Of a stretch of DNA of 33,613 nt, positions 7,687 through 16,731 are shown in pieces (the stretch's first letter is position 1; each line of letters begins with the position of its first letter). The stretch comes from Verrucomicrobiota bacterium. GTDB taxonomy: Bacteria; Verrucomicrobiota; Verrucomicrobiia; Chthoniobacterales; UBA10450. The DNA lies in the NCBI GenBank assembly GCA_003219215.1, contig QHPY01000094.1, positions 1 to 33,613 of the forward strand, read 5' to 3'. A model generated the notes under the pieces. That model was not told the origin of the DNA, made no database searches, and saw nothing but the letters and a program-made list of their open reading frames with translations. The translations under genes and the position numbers were made by a program.

Positions 7687-9864
7687 ATGCCCGCGACGCT
7701 CGAAAAGAAAAAATCGGCCGCGGCGGGCCCGAACTCGCCGAATCGCAAGTTCCCGCTCGAGCGGACGCGAAACATCGGGATTGCCGCGCATATTGACGCC
7801 GGCAAAACGACGATCACCGAACGCGTGCTGTTTTACACCGGGATGATCCACAAGATGGGCGAGGTGCACGAAGGCACCACCGTCACTGACTGGATGGAGC
7901 AGGAGCGCGAGCGCGGAATCACGATCACTTCAGCGGCGACGACCTGTAGCTGGGCGCAACGCAAAGAAGAAGGCGTTTACAAAAGTTTCGAAGGAATCAA
8001 GCAGCGGATCAACATCATCGACACGCCGGGCCACGTTGATTTTACCGCCGAAGTGGAGCGTTCGTTGCGCGTGCTCGACGGCGCGATCGCTGTTTTCGAC
8101 GGCGTCGCCGGAGTACAGCCGCAATCTGAAACGGTTTGGCGACAGGCCACCAAATACAACGTCCCGCGCCTTGCGTTCATTAACAAGATGGACCGCGTCG
8201 GCGCCGATTTCGCGATGTCAGTGGCCAGCATTCACAAGAAACTCGACGCAAATGCGTGGCCGGTGCTGTTGCCACTTGGCCGGGAAGATCAGCTCAAGGG
8301 CCAGCTCGATGTTATTAATAAGAAGGCGATCATTTACTCGGACAGCGACCAGCTTGGATCGACATATGAGGTCACGGATATTCCCCAGGAACATGCCGCC
8401 GCTGTCGACAAGGCTTACAAAGAGCTGGTGGAACAGATTTCCAATCTCGATGACGAAGTTGCGGAAGTCGTTCTGGAAGAGAAGCCGGTTACGCCGGAGA
8501 TTTTAAAAGCGGCTATCCGCCGGCAAACGATCGCAAACAAATTTGTGCCGGTGATTGGCGGCTCGGCATTGAAGAACATCGGTGTGCAATATCTCGTTGA
8601 TGCAGTCGTCGATTATTTGCCGAGCCCGCTCGAAATTCCGCCGGCCAAAGGGATGGAACCCGACACCCACGAGCCGATGGAAGCTCCGACGGACGATAAC
8701 GGCAACTTCTGCTCGCTCGCGTTCAAACTTTGGAGCGATCCGTTTGTCGGCAAACTCGTTTTCTTCCGCGTTTATTCCGGAACACTTTCGAAAGGCGATA
8801 CGGTTTACAATCCGCGCACGAACAAACGCGAACGCATTTCGCGGTTGATCCAAATCCAGGCGGACAAGCGCGAAGACATCGAGACTTGTTACTCGGGCGA
8901 CATTGCCGCGATTGTCGGCATCAAAAACATCACGACCGGAGATACGCTCTGCGACGAAGATCATCCGATCTTGCTCGAGCCGCCGACGTTTCCTGATCCG
9001 GTCATTTCAATGGCGATTGAGCCGAAGACGAAATTGGACCAGGAAAAAATGGGTGTGGCGCTGCAGCGTTTGTCCGAAGAAGATCCGACGTTCAAGGTTT
9101 ATACGCACGAAGACACCGGCCAGACCATCATTGCGGGCATGGGCGAATTGCATTTGGAAATCATTCGCGATCGCATGTTCCGCGAATTCAAAGTGGATGC
9201 GAATGCGGGCAAACCGCAGATCGCGTATCGCGAAACAATCACCACCAACGCGCACGGTGTTGGCAAGTTAATCAAACAGTCGGGCGGTCGAGGTCAGTAC
9301 GGACACGTTGAAGTGGATTTACGGCCGGGCGAGCGCAGCAAAGGCCTCGTCGTCGAAAACAAGATCGTCGGCGGCGTTATTCCGCGCGAATACATCCCGG
9401 CGGTCAAGAAAGGTATCGAAGAAGCAGTGCTCGATGGAGTGCTCGGCGGCTACCCAGTCGTCGATGTTGAGGCGGACATTGTTTTCGGAAGCTTCCACGA
9501 AGTCGATTCGAGCGAGCTCGCATTCAAGATGGCGGCGATCTTCGCAATGAAGGACGGCTTCCGGCAGGGAAAACCGATTTTGCTCGAGCCGATCATGAAA
9601 GTGGAAAACATCACCCCGGAAGAATATCAGGGCGATATTATCGGCGACTTAAATCGGCGCCGCGGCCAGGTGAATAGCATCGAGTCGCGCGGAAACCTGA
9701 CCATCGTGCACGCTGAAGTTCCGTTGGCAGAGCTGTTCGGTTATGCCACCGCGATTCGCTCGCTTTCGAAAGGCCGGTCCAGTTACTCGATGGAGCCGTC
9801 GCACTTTCAACAGGTGCCGCAGAATTTGGTCGCCGCCATCCTCGATCAAAAGGAGGAGAAATAA
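7687..9864 (+). CDS. fusA: Elongation factor G
   Basis: GTPase that drives tRNA-mRNA translocation and, with RRF, ribosome recycling. 725 residues. The G-domain motifs are AHIDAGKT (34-41), RGITI (76-80), DTPGH (112-116) and NKMD (166-169), with GSALKN as the G5 region near residue 295. Domain IV contains [10 protein letters not shown]. Start ATG 7687 directly follows the rpsG stop through ATTT; an N-terminal Lys/Ala-rich stretch of about 22 residues precedes the conserved ERTRNIGI. The frame is open upstream within rpsG, but that part is not EF-G sequence. In many genomes tuf follows; here rpsJ does. Confidence 0.98.
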   Translation: MPATLEKKKSAAAGPNSPNRKFPLERTRNIGIAAHIDAGKTTITERVLFYTGMIHKMGEVHEGTTVTDWMEQERERGITITSAATTCSWAQRKEEGVYKSFEGIKQRINIIDTPGHVDFTAEVERSLRVLDGAIAVFDGVAGVQPQSETVWRQATKYNVPRLAFINKMDRVGADFAMSVASIHKKLDANAWPVLLPLGREDQLKGQLDVINKKAIIYSDSDQLGSTYEVTDIPQEHAAAVDKAYKELVEQISNLDDEVAEVVLEEKPVTPEILKAAIRRQTIANKFVPVIGGSALKNIGVQYLVDAVVDYLPSPLEIPPAKGMEPDTHEPMEAPTDDNGNFCSLAFKLWSDPFVGKLVFFRVYSGTLSKGDTVYNPRTNKRERISRLIQIQADKREDIETCYSGDIAAIVGIKNITTGDTLCDEDHPILLEPPTFPDPVISMAIEPKTKLDQEKMGVALQRLSEEDPTFKVYTHEDTGQTIIAGMGELHLEIIRDRMFREFKVDANAGKPQIAYRETITTNAHGVGKLIKQSGGRGQYGHVEVDLRPGERSKGLVVENKIVGGVIPREYIPAVKKGIEEAVLDGVLGGYPVVDVEADIVFGSFHEVDSSELAFKMAAIFAMKDGFRQGKPILLEPIMKVENITPEEYQGDIIGDLNRRRGQVNSIESRGNLTIVHAEVPLAELFGYATAIRSLSKGRSSYSMEPSHFQQVPQNLVAAILDQKEEK

Positions 9865-9867
9865 TTT

Positions 9868-10179
9868 ATGGCGGACGGCCAGCGCATTCGCATTCGTTTG
9901 AAGGCATTCGACCATCGCATGCTCGACCAATCCGCGGTTGAGATTGTTGAGACCGCGAAACGTACCGGTGCCCGCGTGGCCGGTCCGATTCCCCTGCCGA
10001 CATTGATTGAGAAGTTCACCGTGAATCGCTCCCCACACGTCGATAAAAAATCGATGGAACAATTTGAAATCCGCACGCACAAACGGTTGCTGGACATTAT
10101 CGAGCCAACCGCGAAGACGGTGGATGAGTTGAAGAAACTGAATTTGCCTGCGGGCGTCGATATTACGATTAAGATTTAG
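9868..10179 (+). CDS. rpsJ: 30S ribosomal protein S10
   Basis: Head-domain protein of the small subunit and, in species with NusB/NusE antitermination, also NusE. 103 residues, normal length, with [18 protein letters not shown] near the start and GPIPLPT and [10 protein letters not shown] as conserved landmarks. AGGAGG at 9851-9856 lies 11 nt upstream of ATG 9868, inside the end of fusA; this is one of the few junctions with a strong Shine-Dalgarno. The spacer from the fusA stop is only TTT. With no tuf in between, the str and S10 groups are joined. Confidence 0.98.
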   Translation: MADGQRIRIRLKAFDHRMLDQSAVEIVETAKRTGARVAGPIPLPTLIEKFTVNRSPHVDKKSMEQFEIRTHKRLLDIIEPTAKTVDELKKLNLPAGVDITIKI

Positions 10180-10208
10180 CCGCTTGAGAATTTTGCCACG
10201 CCGCCAAC

Positions 10209-11024
10209 ATGAGCATCGGGTTACTAGGACAGAAAATCGGCATGACCAGCGTCTACGACGCCAACGGTCGGCTGCATCCTGTGACCGTGATCGCAGTCGG
10301 CGATAACGCTCTTTTGCGTCGTCTGACGCACGAGAACGATGGCTACTCGGCCGTGCAGGTCGGGTTCGGTTCGCAAAAAGAATCGCGTGTAAGCAAAGCG
10401 GAGCTCGGTGTCTTCAAGGCTGCCAGTTCGGAACCGAAACGATTCGTGCGCGAGTTTCGCCTAACGAGCGATTTGGGCGAGGGCGAAGTGAATCTCACCG
10501 TCACCCAATTTCAGCCGGGCGATTTTGTCGACGTGATTGGACGCTCGAAAGGCAAAGGTTTCCAGGGTGTGATGAAGAAGCACAACTTCGATGGGCAAGG
10601 CGCGGCCCACGGATCGAAAACGCACCGGCGTAACGGAGCCGTGGGGAATCGTTCCACGCCGGGCCGCATTTGGAAAAACATGGGAATGCCCGGTCACCTC
10701 GGTGACGAGCGCGTGACCGTGCAGAATCTGCAAGTGATGCAGGTGCGCGAGGCCGAGAAAGTGATTTTGATCAGCGGTGCGGTCCCAGGCTGTAACGGGA
10801 GTTACGTCGTTGTTAGGCCGGCGATCAAAAATCCCGCCGCGCAGATAAGACTGCACCAGCAGCACGCGAAACAAGACAAGGCCGTCGCGAAGAAGCACGA
10901 AGTGGAGAAGAAAGCGGAAGAGAAAAAGCCGGGAGCCGAGAAAAAACCTGAGGCCGAAAAGAAACCTCAGGCCGAAAAGAAACCTGAGGCCGAAAAGAAA
11001 CCTGAAGCGGCTGAGAAGAAATGA
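10209..11024 (+). CDS. rplC: 50S ribosomal protein L3 with Lys/Glu/Pro repeat tail
   Basis: Early-assembly protein whose loop reaches the peptidyl transferase centre. The core (about residues 1-207) shows LLGQKIGMTSVYD at the start, KGKGFQGVMKKHNFDGQ and RRNGAVGNRSTPGRIWKNM. Beyond it lies a tail of about 60 residues rich in Lys, Glu, Ala and Pro, built partly from an 18-nt tandem repeat. Typical L3 is 205-215 residues, so 271 is long. The stop overlaps the rplD start by ATGA, which suggests translational coupling. Confidence 0.97.
   Translation: MSIGLLGQKIGMTSVYDANGRLHPVTVIAVGDNALLRRLTHENDGYSAVQVGFGSQKESRVSKAELGVFKAASSEPKRFVREFRLTSDLGEGEVNLTVTQFQPGDFVDVIGRSKGKGFQGVMKKHNFDGQGAAHGSKTHRRNGAVGNRSTPGRIWKNMGMPGHLGDERVTVQNLQVMQVREAEKVILISGAVPGCNGSYVVVRPAIKNPAAQIRLHQQHAKQDKAVAKKHEVEKKAEEKKPGAEKKPEAEKKPQAEKKPEAEKKPEAAEKK
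10935..11006 (+). repeat. Four 18-nt tandem repeats in the rplC tail
   Basis: Units start at 10935, 10953, 10971 and 10989 and follow GCCGARAARAAACCTSAR, encoding the hexapeptide A-E-K-K-P-E with one Gln variant. Units 2 to 4 are almost identical in DNA, so the array probably expanded by slippage recently. Confidence 0.85.
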
Positions 11025-11656
11025 GCGCGAAAGTTTTAACCAAAGCTGCGGCCAAGGAAGCGAAGATCGACATCATCGAGGATGGTCGCGGTTCGCAGGC
11101 TGTTCACGATGTCGTGGTCGCGATGCGCGCGGCGCGGCGTTCGGGTTCGGCGAACACGAAAACAAAAGCGGAAGTCGACATGTCGGGCGCGAAACCGTGG
11201 CGGCAAAAGGGAACGGGCCGGGCCCGGGCTGGCTATGTTTCATCGCCGATTTGGCGCGGCGGCGGCGTCGTTTTTGGGCCGAAGCCGCGTGATTACTCCA
11301 AGAAAGTTTCCAAATCAGTGCGGCGCCTCGCGCTGCAAAAAGCGCTAAGCGAGCGGATCAAAGCCGGCGACGTTCTCACGATCGACAAATTTGCCGTCTC
11401 GGAAATTAAAACGAAAGCCTTTGTCGATCTTGTCCGCAAACAAACCGACGCTGACAAAGTTCTAATCATTTCCGATTCGTTCGACGACAAGACCCACAAG
11501 TCGGCGCGCAACGTGAAGCCGGTGAAACTCGCGACGGCGGCGGACGTGAACACGGAGCAATTGCTCGCGTTTCAGAAAATTTTGGTGACGTCGAAGGCGC
11601 TCGAAAAGTTAGCGGAGAGAATCCATCCGCCTACGCAGGAGGCTACGGCGCGATAA
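11021..11656 (+). CDS. rplD: 50S ribosomal protein L4
   Basis: Lines the peptide exit tunnel through an extended loop. 211 residues, with the loop signature GAKPWRQKGTGRARAGYVSSP at about 55-75 and IWRGGGVVFGPKPRDYS following. The start ATGA overlaps the rplC stop. In enterobacteria L4 represses the S10 operon through an mRNA leader; no such leader is possible at rpsJ here since the array continues from fusA. It ends 1 nt before rplW. Confidence 0.97.
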   Translation: MSAKVLTKAAAKEAKIDIIEDGRGSQAVHDVVVAMRAARRSGSANTKTKAEVDMSGAKPWRQKGTGRARAGYVSSPIWRGGGVVFGPKPRDYSKKVSKSVRRLALQKALSERIKAGDVLTIDKFAVSEIKTKAFVDLVRKQTDADKVLIISDSFDDKTHKSARNVKPVKLATAADVNTEQLLAFQKILVTSKALEKLAERIHPPTQEATAR

Positions 11657-11657
11657 A

Positions 11658-11939
11658 ATGAACGAGCCGCACGAAATTATCGAGACCGCGTCGCTGACCG
11701 AAAAGTCGACGCTGATGAGCGAAAAACAGAACAAATATGTCTTTCGGGTCAGCCCGCGCGCGAACAAGATTCAAATCAAGGACGCGGTTGAGCGTTTGTT
11801 CCAGAAGAAAGTCGTGAATGTGAACACGTGCAACTACGCCGGCAAAGAAAAGCGAGTCCGCGGACCGCTCGGCCGGCGCGCGCATTGGAAGAAAGCAATC
11901 GTGACGCTCGCTGAAGGCGAGAAGATCGAACTCGTGTAA
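11658..11939 (+). CDS. rplW: 50S ribosomal protein L23
   Basis: Sits at the tunnel exit and docks trigger factor and SRP. 93 residues. The family core [19 protein letters not shown] begins near residue 13, and the tail [20 protein letters not shown] is typical. The ATG lies one base after the rplD stop. An internal ATG at codon 20 is less likely because the conserved TEKS block precedes it. Confidence 0.96.
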   Translation: MNEPHEIIETASLTEKSTLMSEKQNKYVFRVSPRANKIQIKDAVERLFQKKVVNVNTCNYAGKEKRVRGPLGRRAHWKKAIVTLAEGEKIELV

Positions 11940-11943
11940 ATTT

Positions 11944-12792
11944 ATGGCGCTCAAAAATTATCGTCCACTCACGCCGATTCAGCGTTTTAAGCAGACGCCT
12001 GCTTTCGATGAGATTACGAAGTGGCGGCCGACACGCGCTCTCATTGAGCCGAAGAAAAAATCCGGTGGCCGCAACAATTACGGGCGGCTCACTTCGCGGC
12101 ACATCGGTGGCGGTCACAAACAGAATTACCGCAAAGTCGATTTCAAACGCCGCAAGCACGGTGTTTCAGCCGAAGTGATGGGGATTGAGTACGATCCGAA
12201 CCGCTCGGCGCGAATTGCTCTTATTAAGTACACCGACGGCGAATTAAGCTACATCCTGGCGCCGAACGGTCTGCAAGTTGGTTCCAAAGTTGTCGCCGGC
12301 AACGACGTCCCGCCCGATCTCGGCAATTCATTGCCGCTGCGCGCGATTCCCCTCGGCACGAACATTCACAATATCGAGCTAAGCCCGGGCCGCGGCGGTC
12401 AGGTTGCGCGAAGCGCGGGTCAGCAGGCAATCTTGAACAACCTCGAAGGAGGTTACGCGTTGGTGAAAATGCCATCGGGGGAAATCCGCCGGATTCACGA
12501 GAATTGTTTCGCGACGATCGGACAGGTTGGAAATGTCGATCACATGAACGTGGCCAGCGGCAAAGCGGGACGCACGCGCTGGCGCGGACGCCGGCCGCAC
12601 GTACGCGGAATGGTGATGAACCCGATCGACCATCCAATGGGCGGCGGTCAGGGTAAATCAAAAGGCGGCGGGGGGCGTCATCATCCCGTGAGTCCGTGGG
12701 GGCAATTGGCCAAAGGATTCAAAACGCGGAGCAAACGCAAGCCGAGCGACCGCTTCATTTTGGAGCGCAAGCGTGGCAAGAAGAAAATTTGA
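11944..12792 (+). CDS. rplB: 50S ribosomal protein L2
   Basis: Needed for subunit association and near the peptidyl transferase centre. 282 residues. [19 protein letters not shown] lies near residues 57-75, and the C-terminal block [18 protein letters not shown] contains the conserved His. The ATG follows the rplW stop through ATTT, with no Shine-Dalgarno in the junction. Confidence 0.98.
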   Translation: MALKNYRPLTPIQRFKQTPAFDEITKWRPTRALIEPKKKSGGRNNYGRLTSRHIGGGHKQNYRKVDFKRRKHGVSAEVMGIEYDPNRSARIALIKYTDGELSYILAPNGLQVGSKVVAGNDVPPDLGNSLPLRAIPLGTNIHNIELSPGRGGQVARSAGQQAILNNLEGGYALVKMPSGEIRRIHENCFATIGQVGNVDHMNVASGKAGRTRWRGRRPHVRGMVMNPIDHPMGGGQGKSKGGGGRHHPVSPWGQLAKGFKTRSKRKPSDRFILERKRGKKKI

Positions 12793-12797
12793 TTTTT

Positions 12798-13076
12798 ATG
12801 GGAAGATCACTAAAGAAAGGACCCTTCGTCGAATCGCATCTTCTGGAGAAGATCGACAAGATGAACGCCTCGGGCTCGAAAAAAGCGATCAAAACCTGGT
12901 CGCGACGCTCGATGGTGACGCCGGATTTTGTCGGCCACACGTTCCTGGTGCACAACGGAAAGACGTTTCATTCCGTTTTCATCACCGAGAACATGGTTGG
13001 ACATAAGCTCGGCGAGTTTTCGCCAACGCGAATCTTTAAGAAGCACGGTTCGCACACGGCGAAGGTGACCAAGTAA
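12798..13076 (+). CDS. rpsS: 30S ribosomal protein S19
   Basis: Head-domain protein contacting S13 and the A site. 92 residues from ATG 12798, beginning [19 protein letters not shown] and including [15 protein letters not shown] and [16 protein letters not shown]. The frame is open upstream inside rplB but only the sequence from 12798 matches S19. The spacer after the rplB stop is TTTTT. Normally rplV follows directly; here another gene intervenes. Confidence 0.98.
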   Translation: MGRSLKKGPFVESHLLEKIDKMNASGSKKAIKTWSRRSMVTPDFVGHTFLVHNGKTFHSVFITENMVGHKLGEFSPTRIFKKHGSHTAKVTK

Positions 13077-13081
13077 TTTGA

Positions 13082-13109
13082 ATTTTCGATTTTCGATTTT
13101 CGATTTTCG
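13082..13109. repeat. Four tandem ATTTTCG heptamers
   Basis: Perfect ATTTTCG units at 13082-13088, 13089-13095, 13096-13102 and 13103-13109, directly after the rpsS stop. Similar AT-rich tandem blocks are common intergenic repeats in some Verrucomicrobia and Planctomycetes as I recall them. Their placement inside a ribosomal operon is unusual. Confidence 0.85.
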
Positions 13110-13111
13110 AT

Positions 13112-13181
13112 TGCTCGAAAGAGCAGCCGGTTGGGGATCGATGATCATTTTTGTTGGGATGTTGCCAGCCGGAGGGCTGGC
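13112..13181. repeat. Two hairpins at the 5' end of the unknown S10-cluster gene
   Basis: TGCTC-GAAA-GAGCA (13112-13125) is a 5-bp stem with a GNRA-type tetraloop. GCCAGCC-GGAG-GGCTGGC (13164-13181) is a 7-bp stem. Both flank the proposed ATG at 13141. They could be repeat-derived or could shape translation of the gene or mRNA stability between rpsS and rplV. Confidence 0.6.
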
Positions 13182-13914
13182 GGGAGAGGGAAATAGTTCT
13201 TTGTCAGAATCCAAAATTGAAAACGCGGAGCAAAAGATCACCGTCGAGTCGCTGCTCGCGCAGAATGAAGATCTGCGCAAGCAATTGTCGATTCAACAGG
13301 AGTCGCTCAAGACATTGACGGCGAGCCTGGCGGAATCGAACGCCGAAGCGGAACTGTTTCGCCGCAAGTATTCCGATTTGGAGCTGCGGATGGAAGCACT
13401 TGGGCTGGCGTCGGCGAATAAAGATCGCACAAAGCTCGAGCAACGATTGCTCGCGGCGGTGAGCGATCTTCGATTGACGCAAAAAGAGCGCGATGAATTT
13501 CGCGATCAGCTCCTCGGTTTGGACGAGGCGCTGTTGCGATATTTGCAGACATCGCAGGGTGGCGACGCGCAGGCGCGAATGGACGTGGAAATGCAATTGC
13601 GCAAAACGAGCGAGCTGGTTGGAGGATCGACATCCGCCGCTGCGCAGGAACCGCAGCCAAGTTTGATGGATGGCAGCGTAGTTAGCGTGAAGGACGAATG
13701 GTCGTTTGTGGTCGCGAACATTGGTGAGCAGCACGGCGTGAAAATTGGCATGCCGCTGCGAGTGATGCGCGGCGATCAAAAGATCGCAACGCTCCGCGTG
13801 GTGGACGTGCGTCAGCGGATTTGCGGGGCGGTGATGGAGGATTCCGGAAAAGAGAAAATAAAAGTGGGCGATCGCCTCCAGGCGGATGCCCGCTCGAATG
13901 TGACTTTAAAGTAA
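13141..13914 (+). CDS. Unknown coiled-coil protein encoded inside the S10 cluster
   Basis: I do not recognise this gene. From ATG 13141 it is 257 residues: a short hydrophobic N-terminus (MIIFVGMLPAGGLA) that may be a weak signal or anchor, a long charged helical stretch with coiled-coil character at about 33-157 (many E, K, Q and L), a Ser/Ala/Pro linker, then a compact domain at about 175-250. That domain has the pattern GSVVSVKDEWSFVVANIG, GVKIGMPLRV and KVGDRL, suggesting a small beta-barrel like those in cell-envelope scaffold proteins; this is only an impression. The frame is open back to a TTG at 13078 within AT-rich repeats, so a longer start is possible. The stop TAA is followed at once by the rplV ATG, so it is co-transcribed with and probably translationally coupled to rplV. 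Base composition resembles the neighbours. Confidence 0.75.
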   Translation: MIIFVGMLPAGGLAGEGNSSLSESKIENAEQKITVESLLAQNEDLRKQLSIQQESLKTLTASLAESNAEAELFRRKYSDLELRMEALGLASANKDRTKLEQRLLAAVSDLRLTQKERDEFRDQLLGLDEALLRYLQTSQGGDAQARMDVEMQLRKTSELVGGSTSAAAQEPQPSLMDGSVVSVKDEWSFVVANIGEQHGVKIGMPLRVMRGDQKIATLRVVDVRQRICGAVMEDSGKEKIKVGDRLQADARSNVTLK

Positions 13915-14373
13915 ATGGAAGTTAGATCGATATATAAGTACGCGAGGATTTCGCCATTTAAGGTGCGCGAAGTGACGCGAGAGATTCAGGGTCTGCCGGT
14001 TTCGGCAGCGCTCGACGTTCTCGCTTTCACGCCGAAGAAAGCGGCGTTCCTGATCAACAAGACGCTCAAGAGCGCGATCGCGAACGCGGAAAACAACGCG
14101 AATTTAAAAGCGGACGGTCTGGTCGTGAAGGAAGCGGTCGTGGGCGAGGGTCCGACTTTCAAACGAATGATGACGCGCGCCCGTGGCAGTGGCAGCCGGG
14201 TTCTGAAGCGGACGAGTCACATCCGGATCGTTTTGACGGACGACGTGGCAATTGAGACGCGCGAGACCAAAAAGGCGAAGCGCGATCAGGAAAAGAAGGG
14301 CGGCGAGAGCGCAGCAAAATCGACAACGGCGAAAAAAGGAAAGAAGAAGACCGCGAAGGCGGCCAAGAAATAA
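13915..14373 (+). CDS. rplV: 50S ribosomal protein L22 with Lys-rich tail
   Basis: Lines the exit tunnel opposite L4. Core residues 1-110 include [38 protein letters not shown] and [18 protein letters not shown] basic tail rich in Lys, Ala and Thr (about 117-152) makes it 152 residues against the usual ~110. The ATG directly abuts the stop of the unknown coiled-coil gene (TAAATG). Confidence 0.96.
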   Translation: MEVRSIYKYARISPFKVREVTREIQGLPVSAALDVLAFTPKKAAFLINKTLKSAIANAENNANLKADGLVVKEAVVGEGPTFKRMMTRARGSGSRVLKRTSHIRIVLTDDVAIETRETKKAKRDQEKKGGESAAKSTTAKKGKKKTAKAAKK

Positions 14374-14377
14374 TTTT

Positions 14378-15079
14378 ATGGGACAAAAAGTTAATCCGAT
14401 TGGATTTAGACTCGGTGTGAGTCGGGACTGGCGGTCGCGCTGGTACGCATCGCCGCAAGAGCTGCCCGCGTTCCTTCACAGCGATCTTGAAATTCGCGCT
14501 TACGTGAAGAAGAAGCTGCAATTCGCCGCGGTCGCAAAGATTGTGATCGAGCGTGCTTGGAATTCGATTCGCGTCACGATCCACACTGCCCGTCCGGGAA
14601 TCGTGATCGGCCGCAAAGGTGCTGAGATCGAAAAGATGACGGAAGAAATTTCGAAGATGGCGCAGGGCAAACAGATCAAGATCGACATCCAGGAGATCAA
14701 GACTCCGGAGATGGATGCGCAATTGGTCGCCGAGAACGTGGCGCTACAAATCGAGCGCCGAATCGCTTATCGCCGCGCGATGAAGAAAGCGGTCCAGACG
14801 GCGATGGATTTTGGCGCGGAAGGAATTCGTTTGCGTTGCTCGGGTCGATTGAATGGTGCCGAAATTTCGCGTTCGGAGTGGTATCGCGAGGGCAAAGTGC
14901 CGCTGCACACATTGCGCACCGCGATCGATTACGGGTTTGCGGAAGCGAACACGGTTTATGGAAAGATCGGTGTGAAATGCTGGATCTGTAAGAAGGAAGA
15001 AGCACCAAGCGAAGCGCCGATCGCAGCCGCACCACCACCACTACCACCGCCTCCACCAACTGAGCCAGTCGAAGCCTGA
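14378..15079 (+). CDS. rpsC: 30S ribosomal protein S3 with Pro-rich tail
   Basis: Part of the mRNA entry site and its helicase activity. 233 residues. It starts [13 protein letters not shown]; the KH domain carries the GxxG loop GRKG at 78-81; the C-terminal domain has [20 protein letters not shown]. The end is an Ala/Pro-rich tail with runs of prolines (about 214-233). The frame is open upstream inside rplV, but S3 homology begins at ATG 14378, four T residues after the rplV stop. Confidence 0.97.
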   Translation: MGQKVNPIGFRLGVSRDWRSRWYASPQELPAFLHSDLEIRAYVKKKLQFAAVAKIVIERAWNSIRVTIHTARPGIVIGRKGAEIEKMTEEISKMAQGKQIKIDIQEIKTPEMDAQLVAENVALQIERRIAYRRAMKKAVQTAMDFGAEGIRLRCSGRLNGAEISRSEWYREGKVPLHTLRTAIDYGFAEANTVYGKIGVKCWICKKEEAPSEAPIAAAPPPLPPPPPTEPVEA

Positions 15080-15084
15080 TTTTT

Positions 15085-15510
15085 ATGCCGTTGATGCCCA
15101 AACGAGTGAAGTATCGGAAGTCCCAGCGGGGAAGCCGCAAGGGGACTGCTTCGCGCAATTTGCGAATCAACTTTGGCGAGTTCGGTTTGCAAACGCTCGA
15201 GCGCGCATGGATCACCAACACGCAGATCGAAGCCGCGCGTGTGGCACTGACTCGCAACATGAAGCGCAAAGGCAAACTCTGGATCCGGATTTTTCCGGAC
15301 AAATCGGTTACCGCGCGTCCGCCCGAAACGCGAATGGGCAAGGGAAAAGGTCAGCCGGAGTTTTGGGTCGCGACCGTGAAGCCGGGAAATATTTTGTTTG
15401 AGCTCGACGGTCTGACTGAATCGGTCGCACGCGAGTCGTTGCGACTGGCGGCGGATAAATTGCCGGTGCGCACAAAATTTATTAGCCGCCACCACGTAGC
15501 GGCGGCCTAA
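15085..15510 (+). CDS. rplP: 50S ribosomal protein L16
   Basis: Binds near the A-site tRNA elbow. 141 residues, with [16 protein letters not shown] at the start, [20 protein letters not shown] and [18 protein letters not shown]. The spacer from rpsC is TTTTT. Arg81-region residues around the GKGKGQPE loop look intact. Confidence 0.97.
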   Translation: MPLMPKRVKYRKSQRGSRKGTASRNLRINFGEFGLQTLERAWITNTQIEAARVALTRNMKRKGKLWIRIFPDKSVTARPPETRMGKGKGQPEFWVATVKPGNILFELDGLTESVARESLRLAADKLPVRTKFISRHHVAAA

Positions 15511-15515
15511 CGAAC

Positions 15516-15749
15516 ATGAAAATTAAAGAAATTGTAGAAATGAGTACCGATGAGCTGCTGACGAAGCGACGCGACCTCCGTCAGGAACGTTTGCATTTGC
15601 GTTTGCAGCAGCAAAGCGGTCAGCTTGAGCAACCGAGCCGTTTGCGCTTACTGCGCCGCGATGTGGCGCGGATTGAAACGATTCTTTCACAGCGTGCCAA
15701 GCAACCGCAGTCCATTCCGGCCGTGGAACCAAAGGCGAAAAAGAAATAA
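15516..15749 (+). CDS. rpmC: 50S ribosomal protein L29
   Basis: Small two-helix protein at the tunnel exit next to L23. 77 residues: MKIKEIVEMSTDELLTKRRDL, then LRLQQQSGQLEQPSRLRLLRRDVARIETIL, matching the family helix-turn-helix, followed by a short Pro/Lys tail. It comes 5 nt after rplP. Confidence 0.93.
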   Translation: MKIKEIVEMSTDELLTKRRDLRQERLHLRLQQQSGQLEQPSRLRLLRRDVARIETILSQRAKQPQSIPAVEPKAKKK

Positions 15750-15752
15750 TTT

Positions 15753-16064
15753 ATGGCCGAGCAAGCATCACAAGATCTACAACCGACCGCGCAGCCGCCG
15801 CCATTGCCAGCGAAGTACACTCGCGCGGCGCGGAAGACGCGCGTCGGCGAAGTGATTTCTCACCAAATGAACAAAACGATCGTGGTGCGGACGACTACGC
15901 GCGTACCCCACCCGAAGTTCGGCAAGATCGTGAAGCAGATCCGAAGATTTTACGCGCACGACGAGGAGAATAAGGCGAAGACCGGCGACACCGTTCGGAT
16001 TATGGAAACGCGGCCGCTGAGCAAGTTGAAACGCTGGCGGTTGGTGGAGGTGCTCCAGAAATAA
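15753..16064 (+). CDS. rpsQ: 30S ribosomal protein S17
   Basis: Primary 16S rRNA 5'-domain binder. The core [19 protein letters not shown] begins near residue 27, followed by [20 protein letters not shown] and [16 protein letters not shown]. 103 residues, with an extra N-terminal segment of about 25 residues rich in Gln, Pro and Ala. The spacer from the rpmC stop is TTT. Confidence 0.96.
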   Translation: MAEQASQDLQPTAQPPPLPAKYTRAARKTRVGEVISHQMNKTIVVRTTTRVPHPKFGKIVKQIRRFYAHDEENKAKTGDTVRIMETRPLSKLKRWRLVEVLQK

Positions 16065-16069
16065 ATTTT

Positions 16070-16435
16070 ATGGTGCAACTTCGATCCAGACTTGAAGTGG
16101 CGGATAATACCGGCGCGCGGATGGCGACAATGATCGGCGTAATCGGCAAGGCTACGCTTTATGCTGGGATCGGAGATGTGATTACCGCGAACGTGAAAGA
16201 AGCGAGTGCGACGGGCACGGTGAAGAAGGGCGAAGTCGTGCGAGCGGTCCTGGTTCGGACGCGCCAGCCGATTCGTCGCGATGACGGCTCTTTTCTGCGC
16301 TTTGACAACAATGCGATCGTGATCATCGACAAAGATTTGAATCCCCGCGGGACCCGCATTTTCGGCCCGGTCGCGCGGGAACTGCGGGAGCGCAATTTCA
16401 TGAAAATCGTGTCCTTAGCCCCGGAGGTTTTATGA
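16070..16435 (+). CDS. rplN: 50S ribosomal protein L14
   Basis: Subunit-interface protein contacting L19 and 16S rRNA. 121 residues, standard length. [19 protein letters not shown] opens the chain, with [16 protein letters not shown] and [20 protein letters not shown]. The stop overlaps the rplX start (ATGA). Confidence 0.98.
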   Translation: MVQLRSRLEVADNTGARMATMIGVIGKATLYAGIGDVITANVKEASATGTVKKGEVVRAVLVRTRQPIRRDDGSFLRFDNNAIVIIDKDLNPRGTRIFGPVARELRERNFMKIVSLAPEVL

Positions 16436-16731
16436 ACCGGATGAAGTTTCACGTTAAGAAAGGCGACCAAGTCGAAGTGATCTCCGGAAACTTCAAAGGT
16501 TCCTCCGGCAAAATCCTTGAAGTCATCCCGCGGAAACAACGCGTGCTGATCGAAGGCGTGCGCATTATCAAAAAACATCTGCGCAAATCGCAGGACAATC
16601 CGCAAGGCAAGATCGCCGAGCGCGAAGGTCCGATTCACATTTCGAATGTGAAATTGATCGAACGCGAGAAAAAGGCGGAGAAGAAAACCAAAACGAAGCC
16701 GAAGGAAGTGGCTGAGAAAAAGGCGGCGTAA
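16432..16731 (+). CDS. rplX: 50S ribosomal protein L24
   Basis: Assembly initiator for the large subunit. 99 residues, with the KOW motif around [20 protein letters not shown] and later GIRI-like [17 protein letters not shown] and [12 protein letters not shown] Lys-rich tail ends the chain. ATG 16432 overlaps the rplN stop; GGAGG at 16423-16427 precedes it by 4 nt. ATG 16441 (three codons in) is an alternative with a 13-nt spacing. Confidence 0.96.
   Translation: MNRMKFHVKKGDQVEVISGNFKGSSGKILEVIPRKQRVLIEGVRIIKKHLRKSQDNPQGKIAEREGPIHISNVKLIEREKKAEKKTKTKPKEVAEKKAA

Noticed and set aside
13082-13109. Possible CRISPR-like repeat array
   Set aside because: The units are 7 nt with no spacers, so this is a simple tandem repeat.
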